DNA of 64,000 bases from PFJX01 sp040757575 (GTDB taxonomy: Bacteria; Pseudomonadota; Gammaproteobacteria; Burkholderiales; Thiobacillaceae), in NCBI GenBank assembly GCA_040757575.1, contig JBFLXA010000004.1:62001-126000 (forward strand). The letters are read 5' to 3'. A program made the position numbers and the translations under genes. Positions 17,863 through 24,773 of the stretch are shown piece by piece; within the stretch, counting starts at the first letter, position 1; every line of letters starts with the position of its first letter. The notes beneath the pieces were generated by a model. That model did not search any database, was not told the origin of the DNA, and saw only the letters and a program-made list of their open reading frames with translations.

Positions 17863-18564
17863 TCAGTGGCTGTTTCCGTCCGTAGCCGAAAGTCGATAGC
17901 CCGCGCCGCGTACCGTCTGGATGAGACTGTCGTGTCCGGTGGACTCCAGGGCCGAGCGCAGGCGCCGGATGTGCACGTCCACGGTACGCTCCTCCACGAA
18001 TACGTGGTCGCCCCAGACCTGGTCCAGAAGCTGGGAGCGGGAGTAGACACGGTCAGTGTGGGTGAGGAGAAAATGCAGCAGGCGGAATTCCGTGGGGCCC
18101 ATGTCCAGGGGCTTGCCGTTGCCGCTCACCCGGTGGGATGCCGGGTCCAGGCGCAGGCCGGAAACCTCCACTGCATCCTCGGTCATCTGCGGAGCCCGGC
18201 GGCGCAGGACCGCCTTGATGCGAGCGTTGAGCTCCTTCGGGCTGAAGGGCTTGGTGAGGTAGTCGTCTGCACCGGTTTCCAGACCGGCCACCTTGTCCTG
18301 CTCTTCCGTGCGGGCGGTGAGCATGATGATGGGTACCTGCTTGAGGCGGTTGTCCTGGCGGACCCGGCGGGCCAGTTCGATGCCGGAGATGCCGGGCAGC
18401 ATCCAGTCCAGCAGGATCATGTCCGGCAGGGCCCCGCCCAGCAGGGTCAGGGCTTCTTCACCGCTGGAGGCAAGGATGACATGGTGGCCTTGCAGGCCCA
18501 GGTTGAACTTGAGGACTTCCTGGATGCCCGGTTCGTCCTCCACCACTAGTATGTTTGCCGCCAT
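17863..18564 (-). CDS. phoB: Phosphate regulon response regulator PhoB
   Basis: The 233-residue OmpR-family regulator has a receiver (Asp in MILLDWMLPG; Lys in YLTKPFSP) and a winged-helix domain ending in VEERTVDVHIRRLRSALE. It activates phosphate-starvation genes by binding tandem TGTCAY half-sites. Three such half-sites at 11-base spacing lie 33 bases upstream, so it probably autoregulates. phoR follows 59 bases downstream. Confidence 0.95.
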   Translation of the reverse strand: MAANILVVEDEPGIQEVLKFNLGLQGHHVILASSGEEALTLLGGALPDMILLDWMLPGISGIELARRVRQDNRLKQVPIIMLTARTEEQDKVAGLETGADDYLTKPFSPKELNARIKAVLRRRAPQMTEDAVEVSGLRLDPASHRVSGNGKPLDMGPTEFRLLHFLLTHTDRVYSRSQLLDQVWGDHVFVEERTVDVHIRRLRSALESTGHDSLIQTVRGAGYRLSATDGNSH

Positions 18565-18596
18565 GGCAGCCTCCTGAATAATCTGGAAGCCATCTT

Positions 18597-18624
18597 ATGA
18601 CGATTCGGTGACGGTTTAATGACA
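18597..18624 (-). promoter_or_regulatory. Pho box (three PhoB half-sites) upstream of phoB
   Basis: On the minus strand TGTCAT, CGTCAC and CGTCAT recur with exact 11-base periodicity (starts at 18624, 18613 and 18602). This matches the tandem-repeat structure of PhoB operators and indicates autoregulation of phoBR. Confidence 0.8.
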
Positions 18625-18647
18625 ACGACCCCGAGCCAAGCAAGGAC

Positions 18648-18676
18648 AAAAAAAGGGCGCCGCGAAGGCGCCCTTT
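18648..18676 (-). terminator. Rho-independent terminator of amtB
   Basis: A perfect 10-bp stem (AAAGGGCGCC / GGCGCCCTTT) with a 5-base loop. Read on the minus strand it is followed by a run of T, 18 bases after the amtB stop. Confidence 0.88.
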
Positions 18677-18693
18677 CAGGGGAGTGAATCCGC

Positions 18694-20133
18694 TTACAGG
18701 TTGTAGGCCCGCTCGCCGTGGCTGGCGGTGTCCAGACCTTCCCGCTCTTCTTCCTCGCTGACCCGCAGGCCCATGATCATGTCCACCAGCTTGAAGGCTA
18801 CCAGGCTGACCACGCCGGACCAGACGATGGTGATGATCACGCCCGTGGCCTGGGTGACGACCTGGCCGCCCATGGTGTAGCCATCCACGCCCACGCCGCC
18901 CAGGGCGGGAGAGACGAAGATGCCGGTGCCGATGGCGCCGATGATGCCGCCGATGCCGTGGATGCCGAACACGTCCAGGGAGTCGTCATAGCCCAGCGCC
19001 TTCTTCAGGCCGGTGACACCCCACAGGCAGATCACGCCGGCCACCGCGCCCAGGACGATGCCGCCCATGGGGCCCACCAGACCTGCGGCGGGGGTGATGG
19101 CCACCAGACCCGCCACCACACCGGAGGCAACCCCCAGCATGGAAGGCTTGCCGCGCAGCATCCATTCGGCAAACATCCACGCCAGGCCGGCAGCCGCAGT
19201 CGCCAGGATGGTGTTGATGAAGGCCAGAGCAGCGCCGCCAGTGGCTTCCAGGTTGGAGCCGGCGTTGAAGCCGAACCAGCCCACCCACAGCAGGGAAGCG
19301 CCGATCATGGTCATGGGCAGGCTATGGGGAGGCATGGCGTCGCGGCCGAAACCGGTACGCTTGCCCAGCACCATGGCGCCCACCAGGGCGGCAATACCGG
19401 CGTTGATGTGCACCACCGTGCCACCTGCGAAGTCCAGGTCACCCTTCTCGAACAGGAAGCCGCCGGTAGCCCAGACCATGTGGGCGATAGGCAGGTAGGA
19501 GAAGGTGAACCACAGCACCGCGAATACCAGCAGGGCAGAGAACTTCACCCGCTCGGCCAGGCCGCCGACGATCAGCGCCACGGTGATGGCGGCGAAAGTG
19601 AGCTGGAAGGCCACGAAGGTGAACTCGGGGATGACCACGCCATCAGAGAAGGTGGCTGCCGTGCTGTCGCCGGTGATGCCCGCCAGGAATAGCTTGGAGA
19701 GGTCACCAATGGCCCAGTTGAGCCCACCGCCGTCGCCGAAGGCCAGGGAGTAGCCGTAGACCGCCCACAGGATGGAGATCAGGCAGAAGATGGCCATGAC
19801 CTGGGTGAGCACCGACAACATGTTCTTGGCGCGGACAAGACCGCCATAGAACAGCGCCACGCCTGGCACGATCATCAGGATGACCAGCAGGGTGGACACC
19901 ATCATCCAGGTGGTGTCGCCCTTGTCGGGCACGGGTGCGGCTTCAGCTGGAGCAGCTTCTGCGGCGGCGGGCTCGGCGGGCGCCTGGACAGCTTCAGGCA
20001 GGGCGGCTTCGGTGGCGACAGCAGCTTCCGCTACTGCTTCCACGGCCGGCGCGGGAAGAGGTTCCTCCGCCCAGGCAGCACCGCCCAGGGCCAGGGAGCC
20101 AACCAGCATCAGACTTGTGATGAGGCGCTTCAT
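18694..20133 (-). CDS. amtB: Ammonium transporter AmtB with signal peptide and Ala/Pro/Glu-rich extension
   Basis: The 479-residue transporter has eleven predicted TM segments of the Amt family. Pore histidines lie in GGTVVHINAG and FGIHGIGGI. Before the first helix (GDTTWMMVSTLLVILMIVP) are a cleavable-looking signal peptide (MKRLITSLMLVGSLALGGA) and a low-complexity Ala/Pro/Glu segment (about 24-72). It sits 11 bases after glnK, the usual pairing, in which PII blocks the channel when nitrogen is sufficient. Confidence 0.95.
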   Translation of the reverse strand: MKRLITSLMLVGSLALGGAAWAEEPLPAPAVEAVAEAAVATEAALPEAVQAPAEPAAAEAAPAEAAPVPDKGDTTWMMVSTLLVILMIVPGVALFYGGLVRAKNMLSVLTQVMAIFCLISILWAVYGYSLAFGDGGGLNWAIGDLSKLFLAGITGDSTAATFSDGVVIPEFTFVAFQLTFAAITVALIVGGLAERVKFSALLVFAVLWFTFSYLPIAHMVWATGGFLFEKGDLDFAGGTVVHINAGIAALVGAMVLGKRTGFGRDAMPPHSLPMTMIGASLLWVGWFGFNAGSNLEATGGAALAFINTILATAAAGLAWMFAEWMLRGKPSMLGVASGVVAGLVAITPAAGLVGPMGGIVLGAVAGVICLWGVTGLKKALGYDDSLDVFGIHGIGGIIGAIGTGIFVSPALGGVGVDGYTMGGQVVTQATGVIITIVWSGVVSLVAFKLVDMIMGLRVSEEEEREGLDTASHGERAYNL

Positions 20134-20144
20134 GATCGTTCTCC

Positions 20145-20483
20145 TTAGATCGCAGTTTCGCCGGCTTCGCCGGTGCGGATGCGCACGACCTGTTCCAGGT
20201 CCCAGACAAAAATCTTCCCGTCGCCGATCTTGCCGGTCTGGGCCGCCTTGGAAATGGCTTCGATGGCTTGGTCGAGTACGTCGCTCTTGATGGCTACTTC
20301 GATCTTCACCTTGGGCAGGAAGTCCACCACGTATTCCGCGCCGCGATACAGCTCGGTGTGGCCCTTTTGCCGGCCGAAACCCTTGACCTCGGTCACGGTG
20401 ATGCCGGACACCCCCATGCCGGACAGGGCTTCGCGCACCTCGTCGAGCTTGAAGGGTTTGATGATGGCGGTTACGAATTTCAC
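20145..20483 (-). CDS. glnK: Nitrogen regulatory PII protein
   Basis: The 112-residue PII protein has an intact T-loop with the uridylylation-site Tyr in GHTELYRGAEY and the ATP-binding segment TGKIGDGKIFV. It signals 2-oxoglutarate and ATP/ADP status and gates AmtB. Location between a porin gene and amtB, behind a sigma-54 promoter, supports GlnK rather than a housekeeping GlnB. Confidence 0.94.
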   Translation of the reverse strand: MKFVTAIIKPFKLDEVREALSGMGVSGITVTEVKGFGRQKGHTELYRGAEYVVDFLPKVKIEVAIKSDVLDQAIEAISKAAQTGKIGDGKIFVWDLEQVVRIRTGEAGETAI

Positions 20484-20531
20484 GGTCCGTCTCCTTGTAG
20501 AAGAAGCGGCGGGATGCCCGCCGCAGTGAAA

Positions 20532-21224
20532 TTAGAAGGTGGTACCCACGGACAGGATCACGCGGCTGTCACAGATATCCAGGCCACCGCACTCACTGGT
20601 CTTGTCCAGGTCGGTGTCGGTATAGGCCAGACCCACGGTGAACTTGCCGATGGGGTAGGTCACGCCGATCTTCCAGTCGGCGTAATCGACTTGAGAACCT
20701 TCACCTGCGGTGTAACCGTAGTGCAGGCCAAGGCCCAGGCCGTTCTCGAAGGTGTAGGCGTAGCTGGCGTCCCAGTACACGGTGCCGTCACTATCGTCGA
20801 TGTCGAAGTACTCGCTGGATACGGTGTAGGAAGCCTTGAGGCCGAAGCCCATGTAGGTCACGCCGCCGTAGACTTCCGTGGTGTTGGCATCGTCGTAATC
20901 AGGGTAGATATAGCCCAGCACGCCCACGTTGTAGCCCAGGTCACCCATGCTGCCGGCATAGCCACCGTAGACGTCCCATTCCATGTTGGCGGTGCCGAAT
21001 TCCACGTTGGAGCCCCAGGTGCCCAGGTAGAAGCCGCTCTTGTGGGCGTAGTCAAAGCCGCCCTGGATGGCCGGGTCCTCGTCGGTCTGGGAGATGCCGC
21101 GGTACTGGTAGTCAGACACAAAGGTCAGGTTGCCGGTGATGCTGTGGGGGCTGTCTTCTGCCGCAGCCACCAGAGGCATGCCAACCAGGCCCGTCAGAAG
21201 CATGAGATGAGTCAGTTTTTTCAT
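20532..21224 (-). CDS. TorF family putative outer-membrane porin
   Basis: The 230-residue protein starts with a signal peptide (MKKLTHLMLLTGLVGMPLVA-A) followed by NLTFVSDYQYRGISQTDEDP, the signature of the TorF-like porin family. The remainder has alternating aromatic/polar beta-strand character and ends in Phe (VGTTF), as outer-membrane barrels do. It is first in an operon with glnK and amtB, so it may admit nitrogen compounds when ammonium is scarce. I chose the ATG at 21224 for its ggag site and signal peptide. Confidence 0.88.
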   Translation of the reverse strand: MKKLTHLMLLTGLVGMPLVAAAEDSPHSITGNLTFVSDYQYRGISQTDEDPAIQGGFDYAHKSGFYLGTWGSNVEFGTANMEWDVYGGYAGSMGDLGYNVGVLGYIYPDYDDANTTEVYGGVTYMGFGLKASYTVSSEYFDIDDSDGTVYWDASYAYTFENGLGLGLHYGYTAGEGSQVDYADWKIGVTYPIGKFTVGLAYTDTDLDKTSECGGLDICDSRVILSVGTTF

Positions 21225-21271
21225 GGGGTTCTCCATTGCAGTAATGGTGCGGTATTGCACAGGAAGCACTT

Positions 21272-21287
21272 AGCATTCCTTGTGCCA
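21272..21287 (-). promoter_or_regulatory. Sigma-54 promoter of the porin-glnK-amtB operon
   Basis: The minus strand reads TGGCACAAGGAATGCT. The GG and GC dinucleotides have the exact -24/-12 spacing, and TGGCAC is a perfect match. It lies 48 bases upstream of the porin ATG. Several TGGTGC elements (from 21335, 21358 and 21377) upstream may be NtrC half-sites. Confidence 0.82.
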
Positions 21288-21471
21288 GAAAAATTACACA
21301 ATGTAATCAAATGGTTATTGTGTGTTTTCGGAGATGGTGCAATTTTGTGCATTTATTTGGTGCGTCTTGCCGGCGGTGGTGCACCGATTTGGCTCCGTAA
21401 CTTGGCGGGTAACGTGCACCGTTGACCGGAGGGGCTTTGCTAAACTGGCCGTCACTTGAAAGGAATGCATC

Positions 21472-21714
21472 ATGCTTAAAGAAAAACTGGTGGCGGAGAT
21501 GGCCGGCCTGGTGTCGGAAGTGCTGGCGGCCAGCCCGGCCCGGGACATGGAGAAAAACCTGCGTGCCTCCCTCACTGCCTGGCTGTCACGGCTGGATCTT
21601 GTGACCCGGGAGGAGTTCGATGTCCAGGCCCAGGTGCTGGCCAACACCCGGCAGCAACTGGCCGATTTGGAGGCGCGCCTGGCCAGGCTGGAGCAGGATG
21701 ACCGGTCTGTTTGA
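21472..21714 (+). CDS. ubiK: Ubiquinone biosynthesis accessory factor UbiK (YqiC/BMFP family)
   Basis: This 80-residue protein has the family layout: a first amphipathic helix, the segment EKNLRASLTAWLSRLDLVTREEF with its boundary near residue 50, and a C-terminal coiled coil (LADLEARLARLEQ) that trimerises. UbiK supports the aerobic ubiquinone pathway with UbiJ. It is divergent from the amtB operon and followed closely by the Nudix gene. Confidence 0.88.
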   Translation: MLKEKLVAEMAGLVSEVLAASPARDMEKNLRASLTAWLSRLDLVTREEFDVQAQVLANTRQQLADLEARLARLEQDDRSV

Positions 21715-21737
21715 CGTCCCGGCGGCCGGGAGGGCAG

Positions 21738-22703
21738 ATGTCAGTGGGTGAAGGCAAGCGGGTGGAAGTCGCCGCTGCGGTGATCGAGGCGGGCGACGGC
21801 CGCGTGCTCATGGCCAGCCGCCCAGCCGGCAAGGCTTATGCCGGCTGGTGGGAGTTCCCCGGCGGCAAGGTGGAACCGGGTGAAACCCCCCGCCAGGCCC
21901 TGGAGCGGGAATTGCAGGAAGAACTGGGGATACAGGTGAGCGAAGCCTGGCCGTGGCTGAACCGCAGCTTCGTCTATCCCCATGCCCACGTCATGTTGCG
22001 CTTCTTCCGGGTGACTGGCTGGCAGGGGGAGCCTCGTGCCCTGGAAGGGCAGACCCTGGCCTGGACCCCGGTCCAGGCGCCGGAAGTGGCCCCTATCCTG
22101 CCGGCCAATGGGCCCATCCTGAAGGGATTGAGCCTGCCGCTGGAATATGCCATTTCAGCGGCAGGCGATCTGGGCGAGGAGACATTCCTGGCCCGGCTTG
22201 AAGCACGGCTGGCCCAGGGGCTTCGCTTTGTGCAGTGGCGGGAGCGAGGCCTCGCCGGACAGGGGGCGGATACTCGCCTGTTGCGGGAAGTCGCTGGCCG
22301 ATGCCGGGCCTACGGGGCCTTGTTCGCCATCAACGGCCAGCCGGAATCTGATCGGCTGAATCTGGCCCGGGAGTTGGGGGCCGGTTTGCACCTGCCCTCG
22401 GCCCAACTTATGACCCTGGACCTACGTCCGGATCTGGAATGGGTGGGCGCTTCCTGCCATGACGCCGCGGAACTGGCCAGGGCGACTGAACTGGAACTGG
22501 ACTGGGTCGTGCTGGGGCCGGTCCAGCCCACCGCCAGCCATCCGGAGGCAACGCCCATGGGCTGGGGGGCATTCGCACGGCTCATTCAGGATTGCCCGCT
22601 ACCGGTCTATGCTCTGGGTGGCCTGACGGCAGAGGATATGGCCCAGGCCCGGCAGGCAGGTGCCCAGGGGGTGGCGCTACGCAGTGCCGCTTGGCAGATA
22701 TGA
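21738..22703 (+). CDS. Nudix hydrolase (MutT-like) fused to thiamine-phosphate-synthase-like domain
   Basis: The 321-residue protein has an N-terminal Nudix domain with an intact Nudix box (GGKVEPGETPRQALEREL followed by QEELGI), as in MutT 8-oxo-dGTPases. The C-terminal half is a TIM barrel like thiamine phosphate synthase (WVVLGPVQPTASHP; PVYALGGLTAEDM). Such fusions are common in beta- and gammaproteobacteria, and the barrel is usually considered non-thiaminogenic. I chose the ATG at 21738, which has gggaggg upstream. Confidence 0.9.
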   Translation: MSVGEGKRVEVAAAVIEAGDGRVLMASRPAGKAYAGWWEFPGGKVEPGETPRQALERELQEELGIQVSEAWPWLNRSFVYPHAHVMLRFFRVTGWQGEPRALEGQTLAWTPVQAPEVAPILPANGPILKGLSLPLEYAISAAGDLGEETFLARLEARLAQGLRFVQWRERGLAGQGADTRLLREVAGRCRAYGALFAINGQPESDRLNLARELGAGLHLPSAQLMTLDLRPDLEWVGASCHDAAELARATELELDWVVLGPVQPTASHPEATPMGWGAFARLIQDCPLPVYALGGLTAEDMAQARQAGAQGVALRSAAWQI

Positions 22704-22720
22704 GTGTTCGGGAGAAAGCG

Positions 22721-23158
22721 ATGAGCCTCCATGCGGGAGCCGCCCTGCGGCGGGGGATTCCCCTGGTTTTGATTCTGCTGGTGGGGGGCGTGGTGTGGTG
22801 GAAGCCCTGGGTGCCCGCCCCGGTAACGGCCGTTTCCCTGCCCTGCCCTGACCTGGTTGCGGGGTGCAGTACCCGGCTTGGGGGAGAGACGGTGCGTGTC
22901 CGTGTGGAAGGCGGGATCAAGCCCCTGGAGCCCTTCCAGGTGTGGGTGGAAGCGGCGGGGGTGCGTAAGGTCGAAGCCAGCTTCACCATGGAAGGCATGG
23001 ACATGGGATTCAACCTATATACCCTGCGGGCGGCGGGTGAGGGGGTGTTCCAGGCCCGGGTGACCCTGCCGGTGTGCGTGACGGGGCGCCGTGACTGGAT
23101 CATGAACCTGGATTTGGATGGCTCGGTCCTTGCGGTTCCATTTGTCACGGACTTGTAA
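22721..23158 (+). CDS. Membrane-anchored hypothetical protein (FixH/YtkA-like)
   Basis: This protein of about 145 residues has one N-terminal TM helix (GIPLVLILLVGGVVWW) and an extracytoplasmic domain with a likely disulphide (PCPDLVAGC). The segment FTMEGMDMGFNLYTLRAAGE, followed by a beta-rich end, recalls FixH/YtkA-type periplasmic domains. No firm function is assigned. The ATG at 22721 has ggag at good spacing. An alternative ATG at 22700 overlaps the upstream stop (ATGA). The Pho box for phoU lies at its 3' end. Confidence 0.75.
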   Translation: MSLHAGAALRRGIPLVLILLVGGVVWWKPWVPAPVTAVSLPCPDLVAGCSTRLGGETVRVRVEGGIKPLEPFQVWVEAAGVRKVEASFTMEGMDMGFNLYTLRAAGEGVFQARVTLPVCVTGRRDWIMNLDLDGSVLAVPFVTDL

Positions 23159-23159
23159 T
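23142..23159 (+). promoter_or_regulatory. Pho box upstream of phoU
   Basis: TTGTCACGGACTTGTAAT carries two half-sites, TGTCAC and TGTAAT, 11 bases apart. A TATAAT -10 lies at 23181-23186, one extra 11-base unit plus 10 bases downstream. Confidence 0.6.
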
Positions 23160-23248
23160 ACTTCAGGGAATCCTGCCTTCTATAATTCTTTTCATTGCCG
23201 GCCGCGCGTAGCATGGCCATGATGGGCAAATACAACAGAGGATCCGTA

Positions 23249-23947
23249 ATGAGCGAGCATATCTACAAGCAGTTCGATGCTGACCTGGAAGCCGTTCGGG
23301 CCCGGGTTCTGGAGATGGGAGGATTGGTTGAGGAGCAGGTCACCAAGGCCGTGGACGCCCTGATCGCTGGGGATGTGGCCCTGGCTGAGGAGGTCATTGC
23401 CAATGACCACCGCGTCAATGCCCTGGAAGTGGCTGCGGACGAGGCCTGCACCAACATCATCGCCCGGCGCCAGCCCACGGCGGGCGATCTGCGCATGATC
23501 CTGACCATCATCAAGACCATCACCGATCTGGAGCGCGTCGGTGATGAGGCAGCCAAGATTGCCCGCTACGCGGTCAAATCCTTCGAAAGCGATCGCATGG
23601 TGGTGCCGCGCTACAACGAGATCAAATACATGTCCGGCTTGACCATCAAGATGCTGCGGGAGTCTCTGGACGCCTTTGCTCGTCTGGATGCCTCCGGAGC
23701 AGCCAATGTGGCCCGGCAGGATATGGAAGTGGACGAGGAGTTCCATCTCATCACCCGGCACCTCATCACCTACATGATGGAAGACCCCCGGGCCATCTCC
23801 ACTTTCATCAATCTGCTGTTCGTGGTGAAGGCCATCGAACGCATCGGCGACCACGCCAAGAACATGTCCGAATACGTGGTCTTCATGGTGAAGGGCAAGG
23901 ACGTGCGCCACACCACCATCGAGGAACTGGAACGCCAGCTCCAGTAA
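23249..23947 (+). CDS. phoU: Phosphate signalling protein PhoU
   Basis: The 232-residue protein is an all-helical two-repeat PhoU. Metal-binding-type motifs appear in each half (LERVGDEAAKIAR and IERIGDHAKNMSEY). PhoU links the Pst transporter to PhoR and restrains PhoB when phosphate is sufficient. It stands alone here, about 5 kb from phoBR and 14 kb from pstS. The ATG at 23249 follows agagga. A terminator lies 29 bases after the stop. Confidence 0.94.
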   Translation: MSEHIYKQFDADLEAVRARVLEMGGLVEEQVTKAVDALIAGDVALAEEVIANDHRVNALEVAADEACTNIIARRQPTAGDLRMILTIIKTITDLERVGDEAAKIARYAVKSFESDRMVVPRYNEIKYMSGLTIKMLRESLDAFARLDASGAANVARQDMEVDEEFHLITRHLITYMMEDPRAISTFINLLFVVKAIERIGDHAKNMSEYVVFMVKGKDVRHTTIEELERQLQ

Positions 23948-23976
23948 GCCCGGGCTTTCCAGGATACAAAAAGACG

Positions 23977-24000
23977 AAACCGGCCGAGGCCGGTTTTTTC
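23977..24000 (+). terminator. Rho-independent terminator after phoU
   Basis: The inverted repeat AAACCGGCC / GGCCGGTTT is followed by TTT on the plus strand. It lies between the convergent phoU and copper-chaperone genes. Confidence 0.85.
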
Positions 24001-24022
24001 TTGTCTGGCCGGTGGCAGGGTC

Positions 24023-24469
24023 TCAGTGATGCCGCATGCCGCCCATCTTCATGGCCTTGGCCTCCAGCCGGAGTATCTGCTCCTTGCCGGCCCCATTACG
24101 GACCACCAGGGTGACGGGCACCATGTCGCCTTCCTTTACCTGCTGTTGAAGGTCGATGAACATGATGTGCAGCCCACCGGGGGCCAGATGAACCTTTTTG
24201 TTCTCGGGCAGGGCGATCTCTGGAATCTGGCGCATGATCATGACGCCGTCATCCATGCTCATCATGTGCAGTTCCAGGTTTTTTGAGATGGGGCTGCTGC
24301 CACCAACCAGCTTCATGTCCGCATCGGCGGTCAGTTCCATGAAGCCTGCGGCGACCTTCTGTCCCGGTGCCGTGGCCCGGACCCAGGGGCTCTCGATTTT
24401 TACGTTGTCAGCCAGAGCGGGAAAGGCCAGTGATAAGCCGACCAGGGCCAGATAGTAGGCAGCGCGCAT
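24023..24469 (-). CDS. Periplasmic copper chaperone PCu(A)C
   Basis: The 148-residue protein has a signal peptide (MRAAYYLALVGLSLAFPALA) and the copper-binding pattern H(M)x10Mx21HxM, found exactly as His in ELHMMSM, then Met, then HIM after 21 residues. PCu(A)C proteins deliver Cu(I) to cytochrome oxidase CuA sites. The end is Met/His-rich (KMGGMRHH). The ATG at 24469 follows aggaat. It is divergent from regBA and shares that intergenic region. Confidence 0.93.
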   Translation of the reverse strand: MRAAYYLALVGLSLAFPALADNVKIESPWVRATAPGQKVAAGFMELTADADMKLVGGSSPISKNLELHMMSMDDGVMIMRQIPEIALPENKKVHLAPGGLHIMFIDLQQQVKEGDMVPVTLVVRNGAGKEQILRLEAKAMKMGGMRHH

Positions 24470-24593
24470 GGAGATTCCTTTGGATGGCGGAGTGCGGGCA
24501 TGGTAGCGCTTCGACCCGGGTTTGTGCCTGAAGTAGGGCTGCGCCCCCCTCGCAACTGCGGAAAATGGCTTTGACATCAGGGGTTTATCCGGG

Positions 24594-24610
24594 TGTGACA
24601 AATTGTCGCA
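24594..24610. promoter_or_regulatory. RegA-type operator 1
   Basis: TGTGACAAATTGTCGCA is a near-perfect dyad, extended by GGG/CCC on each side. It fits the RegA/RegR consensus GNGRCRTTNNGNCGC with two mismatches. Confidence 0.55.
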
Positions 24611-24711
24611 CCCGGGCCTGAAAAAAAAGAAAGGCCCATCGGGATGAGCCTTGAAATACGCAGGACGTATGGAAGCCTGCGCATCCTATGCTCGCTTTCT
24701 CGGCGGGGGAA

Positions 24712-24728
24712 TGCGACATGATGTCGCA
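24712..24728. promoter_or_regulatory. RegA-type operator 2
   Basis: TGCGACATGATGTCGCA is a perfect 8+8 palindrome and matches the RegA/RegR consensus GNGRCRTTNNGNCGC with one mismatch. It is centred 54 bases before the regB start. Confidence 0.65.
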
Positions 24729-24773
24729 GCTGGTACGGCACTGGGCACGTCTGCTCCTCGCTACAATCCGGCC

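Larger units (their letters stand above)
24470..24773. promoter_or_regulatory. 304-bp intergenic region between the copper-chaperone and regB genes
   Basis: No gene is seen. It contains two RegA-type palindromes (24594-24610 and 24712-24728). An A-rich loop flanked by GGGCCT / AGGCCC lies at about 24614-24637. TACAAT at 24762-24767 is close enough to the regB ATG that a very short or absent leader is possible. The promoters of both divergent genes probably lie here. Confidence 0.6.
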
